Of a stretch of 64,000 bases of DNA, positions 1 through 12,899 are shown piece by piece. Where the stretch lies: positions 21,037,214 through 21,101,213 of the forward strand of contig NC_064541.1 of assembly GCF_023856365.1 (NCBI RefSeq). Direction: 5' to 3'. The notes beneath the pieces are model-generated. The model was not told where the DNA came from, made no database searches, and saw only the letters and a program-made list of their open reading frames with translations. Both the position numbers and the translations under genes were made by a program. The stretch is from Brienomyrus brachyistius. Its lineage: Eukaryota; Chordata; Actinopteri; Osteoglossiformes; Mormyridae. Numbering within the stretch: the first letter of the stretch is position 1; every line of letters starts with the position of its first letter.

Positions 1-381
1 GTGAGCAGCAGGGTGTCTCGGTTAGACTGCCGTCAGTGAGCAGCAGGGTGTCTCGGTTAGACCGCCATCAGTGAGCAGCAGGGAGTCTCGGTTAGACCGA
101 CGCCGGTGAGCAGCAAGGTGTCTCGGTTAGACCGCCACCGGTGAGCAGCAGGGTGTCTCGGTTAGACCGCCGTCAGTGAGCAGCAGGGTGTCTCGGTTAG
201 ACCGCCGCCGGTGAGCAGCAGGGTGTCTCGGTTAGACCGCCGCCGGTGAGCAGCAGGGTGTCTCGGTTAGACCGCCGCCGGTGAGCAGCAGGGTGTCTCG
301 GTTAGACCGCCGTCGGTGAGCAGCAGGGTGTCTCGGTTAGACCGCCGTCAGTGAGCAGCAGGTTGTCTCGGTTAGACTGCA
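1..381. repeat. 35-bp minisatellite, about 11 copies
   Basis: Unit GTGAGCAGCAGGGTGTCTCG followed by GTTAGACCGCCGTCA, repeated from the first base of the window. It probably continues outside. Variation is concentrated in the last five bases of the unit (cgtca, ccatca, cgccg). Confidence 0.95.
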
Positions 382-946
382 CATAAAGAAAGGCGTTTAT
401 TTCGGTAATACATTTTCAGATGTTTAAGTGACAGTCCCTTTATTATCGAGACCCCTGTCCTTGCCACAGGCAGGCTAACGAGAATTGCTGGCCTCTGGCA
501 CGGTCGTCTTCCTTTTCCTGTGCGAGCGGCCACGTGTGTGTGTGTGTGTGTGAGTGAGTGCGTGCGTGTGTGTATGCACTCGTGTGAGTAGGAGGTGCTG
601 TTTCCCACAGCGTGGATCTAATTCAGATGTAACCCAATCCCCGTGTGAGCGGCACTCGGCCAGCGCTCCCCCGACGACCCCCCCCCCACCCTGGCTTATC
701 ACTGGCCGAGTGCATGGCAGACATGTCCGCTGTCAGTCCCACCGGTTCCCCGGAAGACACCCCCCCCAACAAACTCCCCACCCCTCTTTCCCGAGACTAA
801 TTTACTGGATCAGTCAGAGGGGCTGTCAACTGCCCACAAACAACCCCCCCCCCGTCCTGTGGACACATTCAGACATTTTGTAACTACAGAACAACTGTAG
901 GACCAGTACAGGAACACAGGAAACAGTTTTTCAGTTTATTTCTTTG

Positions 947-950
<4 letters not shown>

Positions 951-985
<35 letters not shown>
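951..985. repeat. (GT)n microsatellite
   Basis: About 17 uninterrupted GT units followed by a G-rich tail. Confidence 0.95.
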
Positions 986-987
<2 letters not shown>

Positions 988-3900
988 GGTGGGGGGGTCA
1001 ACTCTTTATTCACTATTCTTTATGCCACTGATTTCTTTAACTAGGGGAGAGATTATCCTAAATGCTGGTGATGTGAAAATTAAAACAGATGTGAAAGGGA
1101 GAGTGAAAAAAATTTGGGAGGTGGAATTCGACGTGACCCCCTCACCTTTGACACTGCGCCGGGACTAAAAAGTACTTCTAAGTTTGGCTTTGAGCGAAAG
1201 GCAGCGACGGCCTGGCGAGGACCCTGGCTCCTTAGCGCGCTTTGAAGGGGGGGTGGGAGGTCTGCCTGGTGACGCCTATATTTACCAGCTTTTTTTAAGG
1301 TCCCTGTAATTATTCCGGGCCTCAAACAGGATCTGATGACATGGCGGTGAATTTGCCACGATGCCGTGCAGTATGTTCTCCATTAAAGCTCCCCTTTAAG
1401 TCCCGTGTTTAAGTCGACCGGAAAAGCTGTTTTCTGTCCCGGCCGTGATCTCGAGCCGCGAGACATTCGATCTTCAGAAGCGCGACGGATGCGCCCCCCC
1501 CCCCCCCCCCCATGACGGAGGGCTTCTTCGAGCCGGCCGGCCCGTGCCTGCCGTCACGTGTCCGCAGATTCCTGATTGATAAATATATAATTATTCTGAC
1601 AGCTATGGTGGTAATATGGTGCCGCCTCTCTGAGTATGTGTGTATTGGAACGAGCTGCAGGTTTCACCCAGGGTTTAAGGATCGTTCATAAATGGTTGTC
1701 AATGGCGACATACAATGCTGTGAAGTGAATAATGGCCCGAAGGACCGAGAGGGGGAGCCGGCCTTTTCAGACGCCCTTGAAAACGGACCGTCCGCGACGA
1801 GACGTCTGCTGGGCCAAGCGCCGCGGGAACCACCCACTCCGTCCTGCGGGTTTGCGGTTTCACAATGAGCCTCTGACTAAAGGGGGGAAGAGAAGCCGTC
1901 CTCCCCGGTCCCATTCAATGCCGGTATCCTGTAAGGCTGTGCTTCCTGTCTCTCCCCTACTGGCTCCAGCAGCAGGCTGGCCTCTTGTGTTCTCTGAGAC
2001 TGGGATCCGACCAGCCGTATCGCAGACCTAACCCCCTACGGCACCCTCCGCCCCATTCTTTTCCCATGTTCCTTCCTTTGTTGTTCTTTTTCTGTTTGTT
2101 TTTTTTTTGCTTGTTGTTTGTTAGCGAGCTGCAAGTTTGTTCTCCAGACTGCCTCCATATCACGGTGAACTTCCCTGCCACAAGACATATGCTGGAATTC
2201 AAGCAAACCGCCAACCCCCGCAAACCCCCCAACCCCCCCCCCCCCCCCCCACTAGCTCTCCTACACTCCTACACTCACACACATGCGCCCCGTGCTCCTT
2301 CACCCACACAGCACACTGCAGGAGGCCCGGAACATCGGTGCATGTTTGTTTCTTCACCGCTAACCCAGACAACCGGAGTTCATGAACCGGCCAGTTGTAC
2401 CGACCGAGAAACCTATGATTTCATAGTAGATTGTGCCTGAATCGGGTCCAAAACCGCGTGAGACTGCAGCATTTCTGGGCTAGTACAATTCTACAGCTGC
2501 GACATGAGTCATACATCCCAAATGGAGTTTCAGAAGAAAACAACTGGAGAACATTGCAGTATCTCAAGTTTATCTCCTGTTACTGGTCCTGTCACACTCT
2601 CATATTAGGAACTTAATCAAATGAAATCACACTAATGACCATTTTGTGTTCCATTTTGGCGAGCTGTGAGATTTTTCAGTAACAATTATTGTGACTTAAA
2701 TAGGATTCTGTCCAGTTTTGCATGATTTCTAATTATGTGGTTATTCTACCTGCTACTATCTAAAGCCAAAATTCTGCTCCTCATATGTACAGAAGTGTGT
2801 CAGTTATGAGGGGATCCTTAGAAAGTAATCAAGACAAACTTCTCCACTGACGCAGCCCAGACAGGGGGAAAACTTGATCTCAGTCTTCCATGTTTGGCAT
2901 GAGAAATTCTCCTGTGACTTCTGCTTTGCAGAACTTTCCCTCTGCCTCCAGCTGTGAGGGGAAGACAACAAAGGGTAAATCCCCCGAAAATAGCCTTCAA
3001 ACGGGAAAAACGTCATATAGCTGATCTGTACCTGTGTGTTGTCTGCTGTAATTCAATGAGATCTAATGCTACTCAGTGTAAACATAATGCTCTTCCTGAG
3101 CTCAATGTCAGTACAGTAACGAACGTCATTGTTCAGCTTGCCAAACCAACACTTTTACCCAAACTTATACAGTGTACAATTCTGCTTTTTTGGTGATGTC
3201 AGATATTTCCTTGAAAAGACTCGGGTTACAGCAGCAGGTTTCCTTGCAGGAAACATACCTGCCGGGACATGAACTTGCGTCATGAGCAGAGTCTCTTTAC
3301 ACACGCACCAATGGCTGTGCGGTAACATTAACCACGTAAAGCTCCTCTAACTCCACCCACGGCTCAGCCACCTCTTCCTCCGTGAGCGTGGCGTGCCGAA
3401 CCCCGACTCGTGGGGAACAACAGCTAGAGGCGTGCGTGATTTGGCAGGCAACATGTAAGAACAGTAAGCTACTGTGGACGGACTGAACTCCCCCGGGGCC
3501 GTCTGTGAGTGTTACGCACACCTCAACATCCCATAATGACAGGAACAAAACCGAACTGTTCTACAGTGAAATGGCATCCCTTTATAATGGACTATGGCAC
3601 AATATTAGCTAAAACAGCACAACCTGACACTTTTTTTTAACCAAACTTTATGCATTTGAAACACGCATTTAAAAGTGGTCTTCACTCCAAGTTTGTTGTG
3701 TATTCTATTCTTAGAATAAATAGCATTGAATATCCTACTTGCTGCTTTTCTGCATTATGACCAAACGGGAGCAATATAACCCATGTATGATGATGACAGA
3801 GAGACTGTATCTTTCTGTATGAAACGTGGAATGTCTGGTTTCATAGGAGGTTAGAACGATGCTGCCAGAATCAGCCAGCTCACACCAGCCCTGGATCCCA

Positions 3901-4314
3901 GCACCGTGCCCAAACTGACACCACACCACCCCAAATGCATATACTTATAATCAGCTTTTTCATCGATTACCTTATTTCAGACAAACTAGGTAATAAGTGC
4001 AGGGGTTCAAGGCAGAAGGAGAGCCAGCTATTTATGGTTTGTCACAAGTTTGTCACAGCAGAAAAAAATCCTGCCCTTGTTTAGTGGACGGGCTCCTTTC
4101 CCAGCGGAGGCCGTGCCAGCTGTCTGGGCTTCTGCGGGGCCTCGCTTTCCCAAGCTCCGGCTTGTGGGAAAATCCGCACTGGCCAGTAATTGATTCCGCC
4201 CTGCCAGCTCCATTACTCTTACAGTGCAGTCAAACTGCCAGTGCTCTCCTCACAGCCTGTTTGCAGTCACCCTCTCTCTCTCCTCTGCTGTTCCCTTCAC
4301 TCCATTCTCCCTTT

Positions 4315-4318
<4 letters not shown>

Positions 4319-4345
<27 letters not shown>

Positions 4346-4346
4346 A
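4319..4346. repeat. (CT)n microsatellite
   Basis: About 14 CT units within a longer pyrimidine-rich stretch (4260-4380). Confidence 0.95.
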
Positions 4347-4800
4347 CCTCCTTCCATTCTTTCATTTGCCCACCTTTTCCAGGGGGAGGGCAAAAAAGAC
4401 TTTTGGGACTGTCAGTGTTGTGGGTTTAGAGTTTTTTTTTGTTTTTGTCTTTTACCTCGGCTCAGTAAGCGCTTCTGCCGGTCAGACGCACAGCACACGG
4501 CGAGGACCGAGGCCTTACCACCCACACAGACCCACTCTTACTTATTAGCAGGCATGGAGTGGAACTCAGTTTTCAGCCCGGGGGGTTCTATGCCCAAGCC
4601 CAGCCAGTATTGTCTTCGCTCTGGGGAAACTTTGATAAATGATGCCACAGTTGAAGTCTTATTAGCCATGTTAATTTATTACTGATATTTCAAGAAGAAA
4701 ATAAATAATAAATAGCATATTGAACTGTTTAAGCGGTCTGTGTTCTTCTGCCACACCTGGTATCTTTCTACGGCCCATCATGTAAGAAGCTTCAAGTGAT

Positions 4801-7800
4801 TAGTAACAGCACGCGATTACCCGGCGGCACCTCCGCAGTCGCGCGCGCTCGTTCGGGTCTCAGTGACGCGCGCCGCGTATTCGCGCGCTTCTCTATGCAG
4901 CGCAATCATGGTCTATTTTGTGTGTACACCTGAGAAAAATCGTTGGTTAACATTCTGAAGCGTTGCTATAGCAATTTAAAGCTCTAAAATGACTTTGCGT
5001 CCGACCGGCAGAATTTTAAGCTTGTGAAATTATTTTGTTTCTGACCGGCACAACAGCTAAGCGGCCCACCGGGAATTCTAACAACTGGCCGTTCCTAGGT
5101 TGCTTATTTCTCTCCTCGCCATTAGGTTCTGTTTACAGCACTGATTCCATTTTAATCGTACCCCATTTTGGTCGGAATAATAAAGAAGCTGAAATTCTCC
5201 GTGCTGCTTAATGTAGCCACTTTTTATTTGCCAAATATTGTTTTTATTTATTTCTTGCTTGTTTTATGAGTCTGGCTTTATGAGATATTCCCCATAGAGT
5301 AAACGCAAAACCAGGTGAAGCCTCGTCCGAAGCGTGTCATCCAACATTAATCGCACCTGTACTATTTTGCATATCATATGAATAAGCATGAATTTCTCAC
5401 CTTTCGTTAACATAAATGGACGTCAGTAAACCGAAAACAAGAGCCAATAGGATCCTTCAATTTACGGATGTTATTATGTGTACGTCAGAGGAGCGCGTGC
5501 TGTGCGCCCTGATTCACTGAGTCATGCCTGAACGATGAGGAACGCTGCATCATGGCCATCGCCATCCGTTATCATAACATAACGGGACTGACACCTGCTG
5601 GCTGGCCACCAACACTACTGTACTGCTGAAAGAATTTATTACAATGCGAGAGTACTGAGAATCTTTATAAACACCGCTTCTCAAGGACCTGAAAATAGCA
5701 ACTGTCATCCGACAAATACCACCGGAATGTTTTTCGCAGTATATCTAACCGTGATCAGTCATGTCATATCGCCTGAATTACACAAATATTTAATAGAACC
5801 ACGCATTTCAGTTCATAAAGAATGTGGGAAAGCAATATTGTGTGGCTTTAACAACTAAAAACAAATAGAATTTTGTCTGAAATTATATAGGTTTCACTAA
5901 GTCTAATTTTCTTTTTAAAATTACCACCTATATTTTTCTCTTTTCAATGTCCTGCAATCTGTGTATACAGCAAAGACGGTGCATTAATTACCTGAAAGAC
6001 TGGGACTGCACATTAAACAAATGAATCAGAATCAGAATGAGAGTCAAAATGGACATTTTTCAGGGCAAGCTGTGTGTAATTCTCATGACCGCAAGTATTT
6101 CAAAGAACAGCTGAGAAAGACAGCCCTCCTTCGCATGTTGTCTCAGGTCAAAGGGTCATAAGTTAAGTGCAGTGCCAGTTGTTCTGCACGCAGGAATTCT
6201 GCCTCTCTGCTGTCCTGTTGATGGAGGGCCGTACGCTGGAAACGGGACAAGGGAAAGCTGCACGCTCGACTACCCCTAAGGTCCCGCTCACCCATCACGT
6301 TTCTGTCAGCCTCTGCCAGCAAGACCGGCACTAATTAAAAGGGTCTCTAGCATGCAGGCTGTAGTCATGTGAGGGGGAAGGGGCTTGGTCTTGGCAGCAA
6401 ACATTAAGAAGTCTTCCTTTGTGCGGCTGAGGCTCGCCACTTGGACCCCTCCTCCCATCCAATGGAAACAGTTAGGGTCACTGCAGACACGCACTCGGTG
6501 AGGTGGGTCCTCAGTACATCCGACACTGGCCAAGTCCGTCCTGCCCCCTACTAATCAGGAATTTCATTTTCACTGGACCACCATAGTTTATCGCATACCA
6601 ACTAAAATTTAACACTAGCTAAAACAGTCTCCAGCATTTTGAGCTGTGCCTTTTCTTTAGTTTCACACATTATTGTCAAGTCTCAAGGCATCTGAGTAGA
6701 ATCCTTGGCACGGGGCAAACCTGGAGCAAAAAGGCCTGCTAGTTCTCACTTCTGATGGCAAAAGGACATCTTTCAAAACACTGTGCTACTACCAATGAAC
6801 TATGTTTTTGTCCTCCATTTCCCTCCTTTCCATTGAAGGTTCTGGCTCTCTTTTGGCACTCTTGATGATGTCCAGACCAGTCATGACAATGCTGACCTGC
6901 CAACTAGGGATACGTTGGCAGGTCTTGCTTTAGCGGGGAGATGCCTGGGAGGAGCCGGGGATTCCTGCACTCTGGAGTCATTTATCCATGCAATTTATTA
7001 CTTAAGTGCTACAGGAAGGATAGAAATAACACAGTGTTACTTCATATTGAAAGCAGTGCTTTCGGTTCAGCACTATTGGACCTTTCAGCTGGACCTTAAC
7101 CAATGGTGCGGCATTGATCATTTTTCCCATGTGCACATGTCCGGTAAATAAGGTCTCTGCTTGTTATGTGTTGGCTGTCATGACGACAGTAAGTAACTGA
7201 TAACTCAGGAACCGGCCTGCTGCTCTGTAGCACATTCACCGAAGGTGGAAATCTGTGTAAAACTCAGAGGGAAGAAGGATCTCTCTGCTTCTGATTAGAA
7301 TTTAAAGACTTTTTCTTCTAACCAGACGCTGCAAAAGAGTTCCTTAGTGCTGATCTTTGATGCTTGCTGCAGGCTACTTGTGATGAAAGACAATAAGGCA
7401 AAGGCCTGTTCTTTAAAAAAATCCTTGTGCTGGGGGAACCGTTAAAGCACATGAGTGGAGCACCAGTCCCTGCACCATCCTGTAAGGTGTGCTTCCATGG
7501 AGAATTAGGGTTAGAGAATCATAACTGAGAAACCAGGCTTCCCCCTTTTACACAGGATAAACTGCATATTCAAATGTGTGTGTTCATTCATACATATATA
7601 TACACATATATATATACATATTCTTTCTGTCTGCTGGAGGGCAGCATGAACGGTATCTTCTAGAAACCGAGTTGAGTCACTGCACCGCAGATATTGGGGT
7701 TAATCTCGCCCCACCACCGCACCCCTGCACACATTCATATATATATATATATATATATGTACACACACACACACACACACACACATTTAATATACTGTGT

Positions 7801-10800
7801 ATACAATCTATCTTGGGACTAATGCCCCCATGAAAATACTAATTGCCGAGAGACGGAAACTGCCCAGTCCTGTCACCTTAAAATAAATTCCTGTGCACTC
7901 CCAAGGAACCAATCATTCCAAGACACACTTGTTATAAATTTTAATCTTGTAGTCTTTTTTTGGTATTACGGGGATGCAGTAATGATGGTAGAAGTGAGAG
8001 TTACTGAGAAACCCGACCATAACATAAATGTGTGTGTGTGTGTGTGGGGGGGGGGGGCATGCACCTTACAGCTGTGCTTGCTGTGAGAAAAATGATTTGC
8101 CGGATAGCGAGACTTTCCCGGCATCTATGTGCATCTCGGATTCACAGAGGATGGGATCTAATATCATGTGGAATTTGAATGATGTCATCAGCTCCGTGTG
8201 AATATCGGAATACTGTGCTGAAGTTAAATAAAAGATGGAATTTCAATATTTTATTAAGAAAACACATACACCTACATACCACATCAACACTGCTAATTAT
8301 AGGATTTATTCTCTGCTAGCTGACTGCTGGTGTAAATAGTCAGTCCACTGGTTCATTTCTGTGTATTAGTAGAATAATATGAAGACAACTGAGTCACGAG
8401 AATTCATGCAATTCGATCAGTTTAACAATGAGGCAGTTTCATTATATGTTTTTGTATTTATTTTGCTGTATTTGTGTAAAGAAGACCGTGGGGGTTAGGG
8501 ACAGCTTTCACTGTTCAGGCGCCTTAGGCTAGACTCTGCTGAGCCCAGAGAAGCAGCAAACAAATGTTGTCAATTCATTTATATTAAAAACATTTTAGTA
8601 ACACATGGCATCTGGCTGTTAATTAATTAGCTTGTGTCTGTTTTACAAGAAAAGATGTGAAATATTAAAACTACTGTAAATAAGTGTAATGTCGCCAAAA
8701 TCCAACCGGAGGTATGTTGCCTATATGATGGGCAAAGCTGTGATGGGGAGAGACGTGAACAGCAAATGTCTGAAAGCCATGTTCCGACAGGCCCGGTGCA
8801 GAGAGAAGCAGATATAAAACACAGAGTGAATTTTATCCTGTTTTGGGTGTGTAACGCCAAATCTAATTCTACTTGTTTAATTGTGTTATTGTTTATTTTT
8901 TGCAGGAAAATTTGCTATTTAGATATGCAGTTGACATGGTTCATGTTCGGCTTGGCTAAACTTGGATGTAAAACACAGTTTGCATTGTGTAATATGCATC
9001 ACTTGTACAGCGCTCCGGGCAAAAGCATCTTCTACCTATAAATAAATGCAAATATAAAATATAATTCTCTAGAGTTATACCATGCCGGCCAATATATTGT
9101 TATTTGTTTTACACAGTATGGCTGGGAAACAGAATTTTGCAAGTTGCACAGTTGGAACACAGCAAATTTAATAGCAGACAGTTCCAGGGTTGGGGGTGTG
9201 GGGGGGTGTCATACAACTGCAGAAGTCGGCATGAAGCGATGTGGGATGACAGGATGGCCAGCTGTGCCTGAGAGTCCAGCTAATTGCCTGCAGACACCTG
9301 GTTCCTGCTCATTCAGCATGAGACATTCCCATCATCCCCGGGGTTGCAGCACAGGAAGTCTTGTCTTCCACCACAGGAAGTTTGAAAGTGCTGGTGCACA
9401 CTGGGAACTTAATTAGCACATTATGTCACTGCAGCTTTCCGCCGGGCAAGAATCTTAAATAATTTTTTTCCCACTAATTTACAATGTGCTGTGGAGTTCG
9501 CTGCAGTGCAGTGAATAGAAACGGTTGCAGCTGTAAAATAACATCAGACAAGATAAAGGCTCCAGTTTTTGCTTTAGTCCAATTCCTTTGGTCACGAAAT
9601 GCGCATTTTTGAATACTTACATACTACTACACCCAGACGAACTTTCCTCCGGCTCTTTAAAGTACACTCACTCATCCTTTACCTCTTATTCTCTCCTGCT
9701 TATTCAGCATTTCTGCACAAAGCCTTGAACAGAGAATTGGACACTTGTTTGTGTAAACCAAGTGTGTCTGCAGTATAAAATCAAGGGGTGAAAATATTTC
9801 CTGTGCAGGGCTTATCACTGGCATTTTGTTTGGGGGTCTGTGGATATACATTGTCTAAGCTGCAACACACCATAAGTCTGTTGTTTTGGAAGAATCTGGA
9901 ATTCCTGCACTCTAGGGTCATTTAATTCATTGCACCAACCATATGAAGAAAATGTAATTTGTGTTTGTGTGTGTTTGTATGTGTTTGTATGTGTGCACAT
10001 GTCAGTCAGCTAGTTTATAATTCACAGAGTAAAATGTTTTTCTTAGACTTTTTTTGCAAATCCATGCCATTCATGCAAAAAAATGCCCTGATTTTCCTAA
10101 CATACTCCAGTGGCGATAAAAATTACTTTTCAACAGAAGCTTTTATTATAGGAAATGCATCGTAATTATCCGCAATCCTTAGTCGGTCCCCACAGTACCC
10201 AGTCCCACACCCCTGGACCGAAGTGTGTCTGATCCGCGCCACTGGGCTATCATTGGACGTCATACTAGCTGCATTCTTCACTGATTTAATCGGTGAGGTG
10301 AAACAGCACTGCGCTTTCTGCCACAGGAGGATCCACTTTCAGTTATTCCTGAGCCGCCAGGTCGCCCCCCAGGGAGCAAGCTGAGTGGAGCCCTGTATCA
10401 ACAAGAAACCACAAGTCACAATAGCCCCGGCGTCAAACGACGCTGTTGACAGACACCCAAACAAAGGGACTGAAAAGGGAGTCCGTCCGTTCTCACACAG
10501 GGGGAAGAATGGGTCAGTGTGCCGCTTCTCCAGACCTTGTTTATACTGCATGTACATCTTTGTCTCCAGCCGCTGGTCCTGGATCAGTGGTGGCTAAAGT
10601 GTCAAGGAAAGCTTTTAACAAAAGAGCGGCCTCCAGGCTTTCTGCATCAAGCAGAGACTTATTCCTCATACAACCCGGTCCGGTGCCAGCTGGGCAGAAC
10701 CTGAACCAGCCGCAGCCACCGCACAGAGAAAACCCCGGAAAAATGGAAGAAAGACACATTTCAGATCAGGACTGCCTTTCATGCTAGTTCCCTATGGATG

Positions 10801-12899
10801 CAACCTGGCCATTAAACACCTGCATTACCCTGCATGCTAATCCTGTTAGCATGAAAAGTAAAAAAAATCACAAATATGAAGCAAAAATAAAATGCTACTT
10901 ATGATCAGGGTGAGCCTCTGTATGCTATAAACAGGCGGAGATTTAACAAAATGTGTAAGCAAAAATTTATCCAAAATTTTAAGGCGTTATCGCATAGGCC
11001 TATATAACAAGCGATATTGATGAACTTAATTCTGATCAGAAGTTAAGGGAAATAATCGCATAATTTGTCATGCCCATGACTGCTAATATTATAGCATCTT
11101 TTTTATTACCAAAATGAGTGCACATCCCAGGACACTGGGCAGTTTTAAAACAAGGAAAATGATCTTTTTGATCAATACTACTGAACAACATCAAGCAGCG
11201 TAATTCTTGTCGGCCCACTGTTCTGTTGTCTACGTCCAACACAATATTCGTTTCGAAGCGGATTTTGTGCTCCATAATAAGGATATCCCCAGGGCCAGAC
11301 TATTATGAATGAAGATTGTTTAGAAAGGTAATATTTAAACATTGAAACAACACAATCACACACCAGCCGTTCTCGTTTCTGATGTGGTTTCGGGCAGAGT
11401 ATCGCGTTTAAAGGAGGGCTTGTCCTGCTTTTTCTCGGTTAAATTGCACGCAGCTTGTCCACTTTCTGTGGTAGACATCGCCACCTGGCGAGTAGAGACG
11501 CATTCGGAATACAGCAGAAAATCCATCAACACGACTCAAATATTCAGACCTAAATCGTATTACCGAGCAATACTAATTATCATCCTGACCTATATTGTAG
11601 TTTGTCCTGCTCTCCACAGACATTACAGTCTTTTAAAATAGTGTGTGGCAGTCTGAACGAACAGGATACAGCAGTCCAAGGTGGACGCCTACTGCATGCA
11701 AAGACTGGGTATAACAATACTGAAGAAAAAAAAGTCAACCAGAAAGAAGACTGCAAAGGTAAGATATTGTGCCAAAGGTAATTCGCTCACAAGCACTGCG
11801 CCATATGTGTATTGCTAACTTATTTTAGCCTGTTTAGAAGTTGCTGTAACAGGAATCGTGACGGCTCATCCTAAACGATCTCGGTGTTCTAAAAAGGGCA
11901 AAAGGAGTCTTAAGATCGTGAAAATGTACATTGGCATGTTGACCCAATGGACGAAAACGCATGAAACTCCTCGAGCTCAGTGAAATTTTCAGTAAGGACA
12001 CTTCGAAATTCAGGCTATAAAATGCATGATTTAGCACCACGTTTATGGGTATGGCTATTTATAAATGTGTAGGCTTACTGGAAATTCTGTGGCAAAAATG
12101 TAATTTAGTGGTATTTATTCATTTATCCACCTTCATTCGATCTTTTATTTTTGTGCTTTGGACATATACGTACGCCTATTTATAAAAATGTTTGTGAATA
12201 CCTTCAATGATTTTAATTCAGTAACTTTACATGCAGTACCACTCAGAAGCACAAGATGGCAGTAGAAGCGTAACAATGAGGTATTGTAGTCCTTATCTTT
12301 GTCTCAAGGTTATTATTATGTATTATTGTTCATTGAGTGTAACAGAGAAGCAGGTTGTCGTCATTGTCTGGGACCATTTGGACCGATAGCTGATTCTAGG
12401 TTAATGCCATTCTTACAGCTGTGACAACATAGAGGACAACTTCATATTCACCTATACAGTATGTACTCAACATAGTGATGTACAAAGGGGCCGAATTGGG
12501 CTACTCCGGAGGATTAGACTTTTAACTGTTTCTTCACATTCTTTTCCACTTTGCTTCCTGCCACGTAATCGAAAGGATGTGAAACTGAAAGGAAGGGATT
12601 CTTAATCTGATCCGTATTTAAGCAGTCGTTCAGAATGAACTGACTTCCTGGGCTGTGGTCTGAGTTTGAGTCCCACGAAACTGCAGTGATGCCCTGATGT
12701 CAGATGACACCAAAGCCCAGCAACATGACTAATCACACCCCCAGACATTTGCGGATATTAGTGTATAAGCAACTCTGCTGCAGGAAAGGGACGAACAAAT
12801 GGCGACAGCACAGGGCGTTACGTTACTCTTCAGAAGAAAATATACCAGCTTCCAGTTAGACAAGCACAACCTGAAAGAATACAAATACCGAAAGGCTAA
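4801..12899. other. intergenic stretch, no gene recognised
   Basis: Mostly AT-rich unique-looking sequence. It contains a small CpG-dense patch at 4810-4895, TA/AC microsatellites at 7590-7620 and 7735-7785, and a TG plus G run at 8029-8058. No open frame carries a recognisable domain. Confidence 0.5.
7735..7785. repeat. (TA)n(CA)n microsatellite
   Basis: A compound TA then AC repeat. A related imperfect TA/CA stretch lies at 7590-7620. Confidence 0.9.

Larger units (their letters stand above)
382..4800. other. intergenic stretch with microsatellites, no gene recognised
   Basis: It holds TG repeats at 533-575 and 951-985, C runs at 1495-1511 and about 2238-2250, and a TC repeat at 4319-4346. 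Open frames here are formed by these repeats. I see no exon with recognisable similarity. Confidence 0.5.

Noticed and set aside
1..381. A CRISPR-like array
   Set aside because: Units are directly contiguous with no unique spacers, and the genome is that of a vertebrate; it is a minisatellite.
372..1168. Cys/Val- and Thr/His-rich frames
   Set aside because: They are translated TG/CA microsatellites.
6955..9930. Similar strings ATTCCTGCACTCTGGAGTCA (near 6961) and ATTCCTGCACTCTAGGGTCA (near 9901)
   Set aside because: The shared stretch is too short and isolated to define a repeat family from this window.
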